DNA of 17,153 nt from CAYRYU01 sp964428355 (GCA_964428355.1 CAYRYU010000136.1:1-17153); one strand, 5' to 3'; positions 1-7,476 are shown, counted from the stretch's first letter. Numbers and translations are program-made. The notes: generated by a model from the letters alone, not told the origin.

Positions 1-1538
1 GGCCAGGGGCCGGGTCGCGGGGGGACCCTCCCGGAAAGGACTCCCAGCAGAGCCTGGATCGCCGGTGTCCGGAACCCGAACGAGGCGATGGCGGTCGCGG
101 GTTCGGGTATTGCCGTCAGGTCGTAGGGGTTTCTGAGCGCGAGAAGGATCGAAGCGGGGTATCTTCGGGCGAGGGTTCGGAACGCCTCGATCTGGCCCTT
201 GAACAGATGCGCATTGTAGGAGAACAGGAGCAGGTCGGTGTCCTTGGGGCTGCTTCCGGCCGCGGATTCGAAATTGCGAATGATCTCCTCTGCGGAGGCT
301 TTGGGGTGATACTGAACGCACTTCAGTGCAAGGAAATCGCGGGCGAGAAGGGGGGCGATCCCTTCCTGGCTTTGGGTTTCCTCTACCTGAACAAGGGACG
401 ACAGCTCGGGGCAAAGGGCGAGTTTCGGTCTTGAAGGGGAAAGCGGAAGGGCACCCGGCGCGGCGCGGGCCACTAGGATGGACTTCTCGGACGCTTCCCG
501 GATGAGGTTGGAATGCGAATCTCCCAGATCCGATAGGGAGGCCGCCTTCTCGCTGTCCCCGAGCCGGGTGCGCGCCCGGGTGATCCTTTCGAGACTTTCT
601 TCGAGCCGCTTTTTCGCCGCGGCAGATCGTTCGATCTCGGACAAAACGGCCTGGGCGGCCTTTCTCTGGCGGTCGAGGTCGTGGCAGATCAGGAGGAGAT
701 CCGCTCCGGCCAGGAAGGATAGTCGCGCGGCCTCGTCGACCCCGAAGGCTTCCGTGATCGCCCCCATCTCGAGGTCGTCGGTGACGAGAAGGCCCTTGAA
801 CCCCAGTTCATCGCGGAGAAGGCCGGTTAAGACCTTGTGTGAAAGTGTTCCGGGGAAATTCGGAGCGGGTTCTATCGCCGGGAAGAAGACGTGGGCCGTC
901 ATGATCGCATCGACTCCGGCCTCGATTGCCTTGCGGAAGGGGAACAGTTCGTAGTCCCAGAGGTGCTTGCGGTCGGAGGGAATCACGGGAAGGCTGAGAT
1001 GGGAATCGACTCTGGCGTTGCCCTTCCCGGGGAAATGTTTCGCGCAGGCCAGGACGCCGCCCTCCTGGAAACCCCGGATGGCTTCGAGCCCGAACCGGGC
1101 AACCCGCTCTGGGGTGTCTCCGAATGATCTGGCGCCGATTCCGGGGTTGTCGGCATGGTTGATGTCCAGGACCGGGGCAAGGTTCCAGTTCAGGCCCAGC
1201 GCCCGCATTTCCTTCGCCAGAGCGGCCGAGACCCGCCGCGTCAGCACCGGATCATCGGAAGCGGAAAGCGCCATTGCGCCGGGGAAGAGAGACCCTCCCT
1301 TCAGGATTCTCAATACCAATCCACCTTCCTGGTCGATCGCGGTGAATTGCGTCGTTCCCGCGGCCCTCCGAAGTTTCCGGATCACGGCTGGAAGGTCGGA
1401 CGGGTCCCCGATGTTCCTGACGAAGAAGATGATTCCGCCGATTCCCCATTCTTCGACGAAGGAAAGGAACTCGTCGGAAGGGTTCAATCCCTGGTATCCG
1501 ATCACGAACAACTGGCCGATCCGCTTCTTCAGTTCCAT
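1..1538 (-). CDS. nagZ: Beta-N-acetylhexosaminidase, GH3 family (NagZ-like), C-terminus cut by window edge
   Basis: About 512 residues are readable without a stop before the frame leaves the window, so the C-terminal end is missing. The family removes N-acetylglucosamine from muropeptides or other glycans during cell-wall recycling. The N-terminal half has the GH3 TIM-barrel order: RIGQLFVIGYQG at the start, DQEGG near residue 90, AKHFPGKG near 164, the NagZ-specific DSH loop (Asp-His acid/base pair) near 175, and VTDDLEMGAI with the nucleophile Asp near 252. Residues from about 340 on form a second alpha/beta domain, as in two-domain Gram-positive NagZ. The ATG start follows a GGAGG site at a good distance. 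Two positions differ from the usual consensus: EGGLV replaces EGGRV, and KGNA replaces HGDT in the loop. It is divergent from the phosphofructokinase gene. No signal peptide is seen, so it is probably cytoplasmic. The family call is firm; the exact substrate is inferred. Confidence 0.9.
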   Translation of the reverse strand, partial: MELKKRIGQLFVIGYQGLNPSDEFLSFVEEWGIGGIIFFVRNIGDPSDLPAVIRKLRRAAGTTQFTAIDQEGGLVLRILKGGSLFPGAMALSASDDPVLTRRVSAALAKEMRALGLNWNLAPVLDINHADNPGIGARSFGDTPERVARFGLEAIRGFQEGGVLACAKHFPGKGNARVDSHLSLPVIPSDRKHLWDYELFPFRKAIEAGVDAIMTAHVFFPAIEPAPNFPGTLSHKVLTGLLRDELGFKGLLVTDDLEMGAITEAFGVDEAARLSFLAGADLLLICHDLDRQRKAAQAVLSEIERSAAAKKRLEESLERITRARTRLGDSEKAASLSDLGDSHSNLIREASEKSILVARAAPGALPLSPSRPKLALCPELSSLVQVEETQSQEGIAPLLARDFLALKCVQYHPKASAEEIIRNFESAAGSSPKDTDLLLFSYNAHLFKGQIEAFRTLARRYPASILLALRNPYDLTAIPEPATAIASFGFRTPAIQALLGVLSGRVPPRPGPW

Positions 1539-1579
1539 CTGATGCCCTCCTGCCCCATGGGAAACGATTTGCGAGGCTT

Positions 1580-1610
1580 ATCCTATCCCAGACCAGGGGT
1601 GCGCCGTCAA
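1580..1610 (-). promoter_or_regulatory. Possible sigma70-type promoter of nagZ
   Basis: Read on the minus strand, TTGACG (1605-1610) is followed after 19 bases by TAGGAT (1580-1585). The -35 box is good, but the spacing is long and the -10 box is moderate. It lies about 40 bases upstream of the nagZ start in the divergent intergenic region. Confidence 0.3.
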
Positions 1611-1633
1611 GGGGATCCGTTAATCGGGTCCAC

Positions 1634-1662
1634 TTTTTCTTCGGGCGTGATTCGGGTATAAT
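1634..1662 (+). promoter_or_regulatory. Probable promoter of the phosphofructokinase operon
   Basis: A perfect TATAAT lies at 1657-1662, about 30 bases before the ATG at 1692. The matching -35 position (1634-1639, TTTTTC-like) is weak, so an activator or another sigma preference is possible. Transcription would start near 1669, giving a leader of about 23 bases that carries the AGGGGG ribosome site. Confidence 0.5.
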
Positions 1663-1691
1663 CCATCCAAAATTACTCCAAGGGGGCTCCG

Positions 1692-3020
1692 ATGATCTAC
1701 GCCAACGTTCTCACGAATCCCGATCAGTTCGATTTCGACATTCCAACGCTGGGGAAATGCGCCATCGAATCACCCGTGAAGGGGCGGGAGTTCACCGACG
1801 ACGAGGAACGGATCTGTTTCGCGAGCCAGGTCAAGAACATCGTCGCGCTCATGAAGAACGCCAAGAGCTTTCCCGCCTTCCAGAAAGCCGGGCCTCGCGC
1901 CAGGATCTACCACGACCCCGCCTGGTCACATGCCGCGATCATCACCTGCGGAGGGTTGTGCCCAGGTCTCAACAACGTCATCAAGGGAATCGTGAACGTC
2001 CTTCACTACGATTACCACGTCAAGACGATCTACGGGATAAAATACGGGTATCAGGGATTGGTTCCCAGCTTCGGCCATTCCCCTCTGCATCTCAACCCCG
2101 ATGTGGTGGACGACATCCACAAGGTCGGAGGGACTATTCTCGGCTCCTCGCGCGGCAATCAGGGGGAAGAGGAGATGGTCGACACCCTCGAACGGATGAA
2201 CATCAACATGCTGTTTTGCATCGGGGGTGACGGAACGTTGCGTGGGGCACGGGACATCGCTAACGAGATCAAGAGGCGCAAGCTATCGATAGGCGTGATC
2301 GGGATTCCCAAGACGATCGACAATGACCTCAGCTTCATCGAGAAGACCTTCGGCTTCGAGACATCCGTCCATACCGCTTTCGAGATCATCTCCTCCGCGA
2401 ACAACGAGGCGGTCGGGGCTTACAACGGGATAGGGATCGTGAAACTGATGGGCCGCGATTCGGGCTTCATTGCCGCGGCGGCCACCCTGGCCAACTCCGT
2501 GGTCGACTTCTGCCTCGTTCCCGAGATCGATTTCCCGCTCGAGGGGAAGGGCGGGTTCCTCCCCGCGCTCGAACGGAAGCTCGACAAGGCCCATCACGCC
2601 GTTATCGTGGTCGCGGAAGGGGCCGGGCAGAGCCTTTTCAAGGGTCTGGGACAAACGAAAGACGCTTCGGGGAACATCCTGAAGCACGACATCGGGATAT
2701 ACCTCAAGGACGAGATCAACAGATATTTCAAGAAGGTCAAAAAGGAAGCCTCGGTCAAGTATCTTGACCCCAGCTACCACATCAGGAGCGTGGCAGCGAT
2801 TCCGTCTGACGCGATCTTCTGTCACCTGCTCGCGGAGAATGCCGTCCATGCCGCGATGGCGGGAAAGACCAACATGGTAATCGGCCACTGGAACAACTTT
2901 TTCACGAATGTCCCCATCGCTCTCGCCACCCACGAACGCAGGAAGATCGATCTCGATGGCGCCCTCTGGAAGGGAGTGCTGGCCACGACGAGACAGAACG
3001 ATTTTTTCGACGCAGGTTGA
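1692..3020 (+). CDS. pfkA: ATP-dependent 6-phosphofructokinase (plant/trypanosome/spirochaete-type clade)
   Basis: This 442-residue protein phosphorylates fructose 6-phosphate to fructose 1,6-bisphosphate in glycolysis. Visible motifs are CGGLCPGLNNVIKG near residue 86 (nucleotide-binding start), GSSRGNQG, IGGDGTLRGA near 178, GIPKTIDNDL near 205 with the catalytic Asp, GIGIVKLMGRDSGFIA (sugar phosphate loop) and DPSYHIRS near the C-terminus. GGDGT, with Gly rather than Asp after the GGD, predicts ATP use; PPi enzymes of the family have GGDD. Lys in PKTIDND is shared by PPi enzymes and by the ATP-using plant and trypanosome enzymes. The N-terminal extension of about 80 residues and the length fit that clade, not the 320-residue E. 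coli type. AGGGGG just upstream supports the ATG. The MEMO gene follows 10 bases later. ATP specificity is inferred from these residues only. Confidence 0.93.
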   Translation: MIYANVLTNPDQFDFDIPTLGKCAIESPVKGREFTDDEERICFASQVKNIVALMKNAKSFPAFQKAGPRARIYHDPAWSHAAIITCGGLCPGLNNVIKGIVNVLHYDYHVKTIYGIKYGYQGLVPSFGHSPLHLNPDVVDDIHKVGGTILGSSRGNQGEEEMVDTLERMNINMLFCIGGDGTLRGARDIANEIKRRKLSIGVIGIPKTIDNDLSFIEKTFGFETSVHTAFEIISSANNEAVGAYNGIGIVKLMGRDSGFIAAAATLANSVVDFCLVPEIDFPLEGKGGFLPALERKLDKAHHAVIVVAEGAGQSLFKGLGQTKDASGNILKHDIGIYLKDEINRYFKKVKKEASVKYLDPSYHIRSVAAIPSDAIFCHLLAENAVHAAMAGKTNMVIGHWNNFFTNVPIALATHERRKIDLDGALWKGVLATTRQNDFFDAG

Positions 3021-3030
3021 GGAGGGTCTT

Positions 3031-3891
3031 ATGGAAAGGGAACCGGCAGTCAGCGGAAGATTCTATCCGTCTTCGCCCAGGAGCCTCGAGGCGGCGATAG
3101 CGGAATGTCGCGACCACGTTCTCGGGCCGCGGGATTCCAAGATCGCGGTGTCCGGACGGCTGGCGGCCCTGGTCCTCCCGCACGCAGGGTACCAGTTCAG
3201 CGGCCCCGTGGTTGCCTGGGGAATGAAACGGTTGTCGTTGGAGAACCCGCTTCCGAAGCGCATATTGTTGCTTGGACCGAAGCACACCCCCTACGGGGCA
3301 AAAGCTTCTCTCAGCGCGGCAACAGGTTGGAAAACGCCTCTGGGGGTGGTTCAGGTCGATGAGGGCCTTCGAAAAGCTCTCGCCGATACCGGGGCCTTCA
3401 CGATGGAGGACGAAGCCCACAGGCACGAGCATTCGATCGAGGTGGAGATACCTTTCCTTCAGGATCTCTATGCGAAAATCCCGTTTTCCGTGGTTCCGCT
3501 CGCGCTGCAGTATTCCGCGTTCAAGGATTGTTGCGCCTGGGGCGCGGTGATCGCGAAGGTCCTCGGGGATCCCGGGTTCAAGGATGTCTTGTTGGTCGTC
3601 AGCTCGGACTTCTCGCACGACACTCCGCGCGAGGAAGCCTACGAGATCGATGGCCAGGCGATCGAGCGGATCCTTTCGATGGATGCCCGCTCTTTCTACG
3701 ATCTCGTCGTTACCGAGGACCGGTCAATTTGTGGGTTCATACCGATTTCCACAGCCATGGTCGCACTGAAAACCCTGGTGGGTGAAAAGGTCAAAGCCGC
3801 CAGGCTTGCCTACTCCACTTCGATGGACGTGATGGACCACCCACGCGGGGTGGGATATGCCGCCATCTCTTTCGAAGAACCTTCCAGGTAG
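3031..3891 (+). CDS. amrB: AmmeMemoRadiSam system protein B (MEMO1 family)
   Basis: This 286-residue protein belongs to the MEMO family, which has a fold related to class III extradiol dioxygenases and LigB. Its cellular reaction is not settled; bacterial members often sit with an AMMECR1-like protein and a radical SAM enzyme. It opens with the family hallmark PAVSGRFYP and continues with PHAGYQFSG near residue 51, LLGPKHTPYG, RHEHSIEVEIPFLQ near 131, VVPLALQ, and VVSSDFSHDTPREEAY near 190. These contain the His/Asp residues that form the metal-site region in the family. It ends with CGFIPISTAMVALKTL and a typical short tail. I chose the ATG at 3031 because GGAGGG precedes it and the protein begins at the conserved PAV motif; an open frame further upstream lies inside pfkA. 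No AMMECR1 or radical SAM partner lies in this window, so its job here is unknown. Confidence 0.9.
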   Translation: MEREPAVSGRFYPSSPRSLEAAIAECRDHVLGPRDSKIAVSGRLAALVLPHAGYQFSGPVVAWGMKRLSLENPLPKRILLLGPKHTPYGAKASLSAATGWKTPLGVVQVDEGLRKALADTGAFTMEDEAHRHEHSIEVEIPFLQDLYAKIPFSVVPLALQYSAFKDCCAWGAVIAKVLGDPGFKDVLLVVSSDFSHDTPREEAYEIDGQAIERILSMDARSFYDLVVTEDRSICGFIPISTAMVALKTLVGEKVKAARLAYSTSMDVMDHPRGVGYAAISFEEPSR

Positions 3892-3905
3892 AAGATTTCC
3901 GGATC

Positions 3906-4142
3906 GTGACTCCGTTCGAGTTCGGACTCCTGATCGGCATCGTCTGGTCGTCGGTTCTCGTCGTCTGGGCCCTTGCTGACCTGACGAGTGGGGAACCCAG
4001 CCGACCACTGACGATAATCATGATGGTTTACGACGGGTTCGACTTTTCCGCCCGGGGGATTCTCAGGGGCGGACTCTGGGGCTTCGCGGACGGCTTCATC
4101 ACAGGCTTCGTGCTTGCCTGGCTCGCCTCCTGGATCTGGTGA
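3906..4142 (+). CDS. Small membrane protein, 'bacteriophage holin'-like family
   Basis: This 78-residue protein starts at a GTG 14 bases after amrB and is probably the last gene of that operon. Residues 7-25 (LLIGIVWSSVLVVWALADL) and about 51-77 (ILRGGLWGFADGFITGFVLAWLASWIW) form two hydrophobic segments separated by a short polar loop with YDGFDFS. The pattern of a Gly-rich LWGFxDGFI-G second helix after a YxGF/YDIS-type loop matches a small chromosomal family that automatic pipelines name bacteriophage holin. No phage genes lie nearby, so lysis is unlikely; it is better read as a short integral inner-membrane protein of unknown role. Only a weak AGGTAG-like ribosome site lies upstream, consistent with translational coupling. 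Confidence 0.7.
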   Translation: MTPFEFGLLIGIVWSSVLVVWALADLTSGEPSRPLTIIMMVYDGFDFSARGILRGGLWGFADGFITGFVLAWLASWIW

Positions 4143-4187
4143 CCTTCCCCGCCCGACCCGGTTCGCACGCTGGAGGGGCCGGGGACT

Positions 4188-4358
4188 GCCACGGAGACAA
4201 AGAGTGCCTGGAATGGCAGGGGCTTGGCTGAAGGCTCAGACTGCGGTCTCGGGCTGAAGGCTCAGGCTGTAGTCTCAGGCTTTAGCCTGAGCGTTTTCCG
4301 CCAGGGTCCGGGGAACGAAAATTCCGTCCGCCTCTCCGTGTCTCGGTGTCTCCGTGGC
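4188..4358. repeat. 171-bp repeat-rich segment bounded by 11-bp inverted repeats
   Basis: The ends are perfect inverted copies: gccacggagac at 4188-4198 and gtctccgtggc at 4348-4358. Inside are two adjacent 26-28 base direct repeats (4226-4251 and 4252-4279), both starting ggctgaaggctcag and differing at a few positions. A third partial inverted copy (tagcctgagc) follows. It lies just beyond the pfkB stop codon, between two converging genes. It may be a small non-autonomous element or a repeat-derived terminator region. Nothing coding is recognisable in it. Confidence 0.55.
4274..4296 (+). terminator. Possible intrinsic terminator between convergent operons
   Basis: A GC-rich 7-bp stem, ctcaggc (4274-4280) and gcctgag (4285-4291), has a 4-base loop and is followed by cgttttcc. 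The T-run is short, so this is a weak call. It could end the pfkA-amrB-holin-like transcript. Confidence 0.35.
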
Positions 4359-4374
4359 GTTTGACTTTCTCGTA

Positions 4375-5298
4375 TCACCTGTCGAGGCCCGGAAGGCCGG
4401 GGCCCAGGAACCGCTCCACTTCGGGAAGGGTCGGCAAAGCGGCCCGGCCACCGATCTTCCGGCATTTGAGGGCGGCCGTGGCGGCCGCAAACCGGAACAC
4501 CTTTCGAAGCGGATAACCTTGCAGGATTCCGAAGATCAGGCCGCCGTGGAATGCGTCTCCGCACCCGGTCGTATCGGCCGCCTCGACCGGGAAGGCCTTC
4601 TGCATGAAGACCTCTCCCCCCTCGTCGATTCCCATGGCGCCGCGGGGCCCGAGAGTGATGCCCGCGGTTTTTGCCCCGTGCTTCCGGAGTTTCTCGAGGG
4701 CTTCGTAGAGATCCTTGTTGCCCGTGAGGGCGTTCGCGAACCCTTCGCCCACGATCGGAAAATCGACGAGAGGCATCAGGTCGAGGATTTCCGGGCGGAA
4801 TGTCCCGGTGTCCAGCATGGTCGGGATTCCGTTTTCGCGGGCGATGCGGGCGGCGCGCATTGAAGCCTGGATGTGGAGGCCGTCGAGATGGAGGAACCGC
4901 GCGGCCGCGATCGTTTCCGCCGGGATCTCGAGTTCGGTGAGGGGAAAAGCGGTGCCGCGGTTCCAGAAGATGGTTCTCTTGCCGGATTTCTTTTCGACGG
5001 CGATGAAGGCGGTCTGGGAGGTCTTGCCCGGGGCCGTGACCACGCCTGCGACATCCACCCGCTCTTTCTTGAGCCCCTGCAGGATCAGGGTTCCGAAGAG
5101 GTCATCACCGACCTTCCCGATGAAGGCGGTCTTCAACCCCAACCTGGAAACAGCCACCAACGCGGTTGCGACGGGCCCGCCACCCTGAAGCTCGAGCGCC
5201 TGGGTTTCCGCCTTGACATCGAGGGGCGGATAGGGGGAAACCACCCCGAGAATGTCGACCGAGCATTGCCCCAGCCCAACCACGTCAAAGACCGCCAT
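4375..5298 (-). CDS. PfkB-family carbohydrate kinase (ribokinase-like)
   Basis: This 307-residue sugar kinase of the ribokinase/PfkB superfamily transfers phosphate from ATP to a sugar hydroxyl. It opens with FDVVGLGQCSVDILG, the usual first strand with the substrate-binding Asp. It has the GGGPVATALVAVSRLG segment (PfkB signature 1 region) near residue 40, AFIGKVGDDLFG, TAGITLGPRGAM near 230, and DTTGCGDAFHGGL near 255, where Asp in GCGD is the catalytic base and the preceding Gly/Cys build the anion hole. The start at 5298 is supported by GGGGAGG nine bases upstream and by the motif at residue 3; the reading frame stays open further upstream but that part has no kinase character. The sugar cannot be read from sequence: ribose, fructose, adenosine and sulfofructose kinases share these motifs. 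It is transcribed alone, toward the repeat segment at 4188-4358. Confidence 0.9.
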   Translation of the reverse strand: MAVFDVVGLGQCSVDILGVVSPYPPLDVKAETQALELQGGGPVATALVAVSRLGLKTAFIGKVGDDLFGTLILQGLKKERVDVAGVVTAPGKTSQTAFIAVEKKSGKRTIFWNRGTAFPLTELEIPAETIAAARFLHLDGLHIQASMRAARIARENGIPTMLDTGTFRPEILDLMPLVDFPIVGEGFANALTGNKDLYEALEKLRKHGAKTAGITLGPRGAMGIDEGGEVFMQKAFPVEAADTTGCGDAFHGGLIFGILQGYPLRKVFRFAAATAALKCRKIGGRAALPTLPEVERFLGPGLPGLDR

Positions 5299-5338
5299 CG
5301 AAAAACCTCCCCGAAAGAGAATCTCCCTTGGTCTGACT

Positions 5339-5367
5339 TTTCTACAACACTCATCCCATTCCTGCAA
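5339..5367 (-). promoter_or_regulatory. Possible promoter of the PfkB-family kinase
   Basis: On the minus strand TTGCAG (5362-5367) and TAGAAA (5339-5344) are separated by 17 bases. Both boxes are only partial matches. Position, about 40 bases before the start codon, is right. Confidence 0.3.
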
Positions 5368-5529
5368 GTGCTTCAAGGGCGTCCCGGGAATTTGAGGCCA
5401 GGGATGGAAAGTTGATTCCTGGGAAAGCCGTGTAGGCGAGGGTTTCAACCCGCGTCCAAAACCCGGCCCGACATCAAACCTGCAAGGGAACCGCGCTAGT
5501 GGTCTGTCAGGTTTGCTCTTGTAGGAATC

Positions 5530-5604
5530 TGTCATTGCGAGCGAAGCGAAGCAATCTACTTCAGAGCGAGAGATTGCTTCGGCCCTTTGGGCCTCGCAAT
5601 GACA
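5530..5604. repeat. 75-bp palindromic MITE/REP-like element
   Basis: The ends tgtcattgcgag (5530-5541) and ctcgcaatgaca (5593-5604) are perfect 12-bp inverted copies. A second inner pair, gaagcaatct (5548-5557) and agattgcttc (5571-5580), is also perfect, so the element folds into a long hairpin on either strand. From memory, this GTCATTGCGAG...GAAGCAATCT type is scattered in many copies in genomes of several anaerobic and uncultured lineages. It lies between pfkB and the Uma2 gene. The rest of the 5299-5811 spacer holds only the two candidate promoters listed here. Confidence 0.8.
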
Positions 5605-5763
5605 TTCAAAATCATCGTTGACAAAGGACTAGCAAAACCGGCGGCTACGGGTTTTTGAGTTATCCTTGCAGGACTCATCAAGCCAGCCGATTTTGTCAGG
5701 CACTGCCGATCGGTTCCAGTCGCCCCAAGGAAAAAGTAGGTGTCCATCTGCCCTGCGGACAAC

Positions 5764-5792
5764 TTGTCGTGGCATTCCCTCCATGCTAGATT
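5764..5792 (+). promoter_or_regulatory. Probable promoter of the Uma2 gene
   Basis: TTGTCG (5764-5769) and TAGATT (5787-5792) are separated by 17 bases, and a TGC just before the -10 makes it an extended -10. The start site would be near 5799, directly before the TGGAGG ribosome site at 5801-5806. Confidence 0.45.
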
Positions 5793-5811
5793 GAATCAGG
5801 TGGAGGTTCCT

Positions 5812-6441
5812 ATGGCGCACCCTCGTGAAAACCCCGACAAGAAGTTTACCTATGCTGATTACCTGACCTGGCCCGACGAAGAGAAATGGGAGATCCTTGA
5901 TGGGGAAGCCTTCGATATGACCCCTTCTCCAGGGACGGAACATCAGGAAATTCTTGCGGGTTTGGTGACGCAGTTTCATCTCTATTTCCGTGACAGGGAT
6001 TGCCGGGTTTTCCCCGACATCGATGTCATTCTTCCGAGCCGGAAGGAAGCCGACGAAAAGGTCAAGACCGTTTTCCGGCCCGACCTTTCCGTGGTATGCG
6101 CCCCCGAAAAGATCGACGGAAAAAGGATTCGGGGGGCTCCGGACCTTGTCGTCGAGATCCTTTCCCCGAGCACTGCATCATACGATTGCATCAAGAAGCG
6201 CCGGGCCTACGAAATCGCCGGAGTGAAGGAACTCTGGCTGGTACAGCCCTCCGACCGGATTACCATGGTTTTCCGCCTCGAAGGCGACGGGACTTTCGGG
6301 AAACCCCTCTTTTTCGATCGGGAATCGAAGGTTTCGCTTCCGCTTTTCCAGGGCCTCGAGATAGATCTTTCGAAAGTTTTCCCGAAACCCAGGCGCGAAG
6401 TCAGGGAATCACCTGCAAGGTATCGTCGCAAGAAGAATTGA
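5812..6441 (+). CDS. Uma2-family (DUF820) PD-(D/E)XK nuclease-like protein
   Basis: This 209-residue protein has the Uma2 layout: an N-terminal FTYADYLTWPDEEKWEILDG segment (the conserved 'Y..L.....yEildGe' entry), TPSPGTEHQEIL near residue 42, FRPDLSVVC near 88 with the metal-binding Asp, DLVVEILSPST near 111 with the Glu, and CIKKRRAYEIAGVKELWLV near 125 with the Lys/Tyr helix that completes the restriction-endonuclease-like core. All core residues are present, so the fold and possibly activity are intact. Uma2 proteins occur in large lineage-specific expansions and their role is unknown; a link to transposition or DNA repair has been proposed only by fold. The ATG at 5812 has TGGAGG six bases upstream; the frame is open further upstream to 5740, but that part includes the promoter. 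The tail is basic (RYRRKKN). It converges with the exported protein gene. Confidence 0.88.
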   Translation: MAHPRENPDKKFTYADYLTWPDEEKWEILDGEAFDMTPSPGTEHQEILAGLVTQFHLYFRDRDCRVFPDIDVILPSRKEADEKVKTVFRPDLSVVCAPEKIDGKRIRGAPDLVVEILSPSTASYDCIKKRRAYEIAGVKELWLVQPSDRITMVFRLEGDGTFGKPLFFDRESKVSLPLFQGLEIDLSKVFPKPRREVRESPARYRRKKN

Positions 6442-6513
6442 CGGGTCTGGAAGGCCGTTGGGGGTGCCCTTGCGAGGGCGGGGCCGTGGCGGGCGAGTGG
6501 GACCATCCGGTTT

Positions 6514-7476
6514 TCAGGATGTTTCCGCGCATACCGGGCCGGGTTCTTCTTCGGGCAAGGCGGGTTCCTCGACCGGAAAGGGGTGGAGCAGGACACCCGT
6601 TCCGCGGCAGTAGGGACAGATCCCCGAGATCTCCTGGTTGTCGGGTTTGGAAAGTACCGGCAGACCCCCTTTCGTTCCGGGCCAGATGATGGGTTCCGGT
6701 TTCCGTTCCTCCGGTTCTCCTGTTTCCGGCCTGTAGAGCTCGCCTTCTGAGCCTGGCTGCGAGTCTTTTGGGAGGGAAAGAGGGCCGAGCCAACCGGTTC
6801 CGTCGCAGGTCCGGCATTTCTGGTGGGTGGCCTCGATTCGAAAGCCCAGAAGGGCCGGTGGGGAGTACCTGGCGGACAACCCGCACTGGGAGGCCATCAG
6901 GAGGTATCTTCCCCCGACCACGATCGGATCGGAGGGAACCGCCCAGACGGAGTTATCCCCAAGGATTCTTTCCCAGAGGGGGGCTCCGCTCGAGCGTTTG
7001 AAGACCGTGACCGAGACGTATGTGCCCTGGAAGTCGCATCGGAGGGGAAACGAGTAGGGGGCGGTACCGAGACTGAGGCCCGTGGGCGGCAGTAAAGGCG
7101 GCTCCTCGATCGGAGTTCCCTTGTCGAGTCTGATGTGGAGCCGGCCGGTTCCGTAGGCCATGAAACCCCGAGAGAGATGCAGTTTCAGAACATAGCGGGT
7201 TCGGGTAAGAGCTTCGCTGACCATTTCCAGGCTGTTGGTGGTCTGGACCTTCCGCCCGATGAAGAAGACCCCCCTCCGGACCTCTTCTTCGGACAGGTCG
7301 AACCGGACTTCCCAGGTGCGGCTCGTTTCTCCGGGGGCGAGGCTGAAATCGAAAGTCTGGACGTCGGTCAGCCCCGTCTGGGCAGTTGACGTGCCCGTCA
7401 GGGGGGCAAGGATCAGAACAAGTATCGTTGCCAGAAACGCTGACGCGCGTGGGGAAAAAGAAACCCGGTGTTGCAT
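6514..7476 (-). CDS. Exported protein with two DnaJ-like CxxCxGTG motifs, unknown function
   Basis: This 320-residue protein is not one I recognise. It begins with a clear signal peptide: basic start, hydrophobic AFLATILVLILAPL at about 13-26, and a likely cut after TSTA near residue 32. Residues 40-210 look like beta-rich extracellular material (DFSLAPGETSRTWEVRFDLSEEE, then SFPLRCDFQGTYVSVTVFK). The C-terminal part has CRTCDGTGW (Cys 221/224) and CPYCRGTGV (Cys 287/290), each of the CxxCxGxG type that pairs to bind one zinc in DnaJ. Here about 60 Pro/Glu/Gly-rich residues separate the two halves. The tail is acidic and Pro-rich. ATG is preceded by a near-perfect AGGAGGAG site, so it may be well translated. 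A secreted or periplasmic zinc-binding or disulfide-bearing protein is plausible; function is unknown. Confidence 0.8.
   Translation of the reverse strand: MQHRVSFSPRASAFLATILVLILAPLTGTSTAQTGLTDVQTFDFSLAPGETSRTWEVRFDLSEEEVRRGVFFIGRKVQTTNSLEMVSEALTRTRYVLKLHLSRGFMAYGTGRLHIRLDKGTPIEEPPLLPPTGLSLGTAPYSFPLRCDFQGTYVSVTVFKRSSGAPLWERILGDNSVWAVPSDPIVVGGRYLLMASQCGLSARYSPPALLGFRIEATHQKCRTCDGTGWLGPLSLPKDSQPGSEGELYRPETGEPEERKPEPIIWPGTKGGLPVLSKPDNQEISGICPYCRGTGVLLHPFPVEEPALPEEEPGPVCAETS

Noticed and set aside
5299..5535. N-terminal extension of the PfkB kinase up to 5535
   Set aside because: The extension runs through the likely promoter and part of the MITE, lacks kinase motifs, and a good ribosome site precedes the ATG at 5298.
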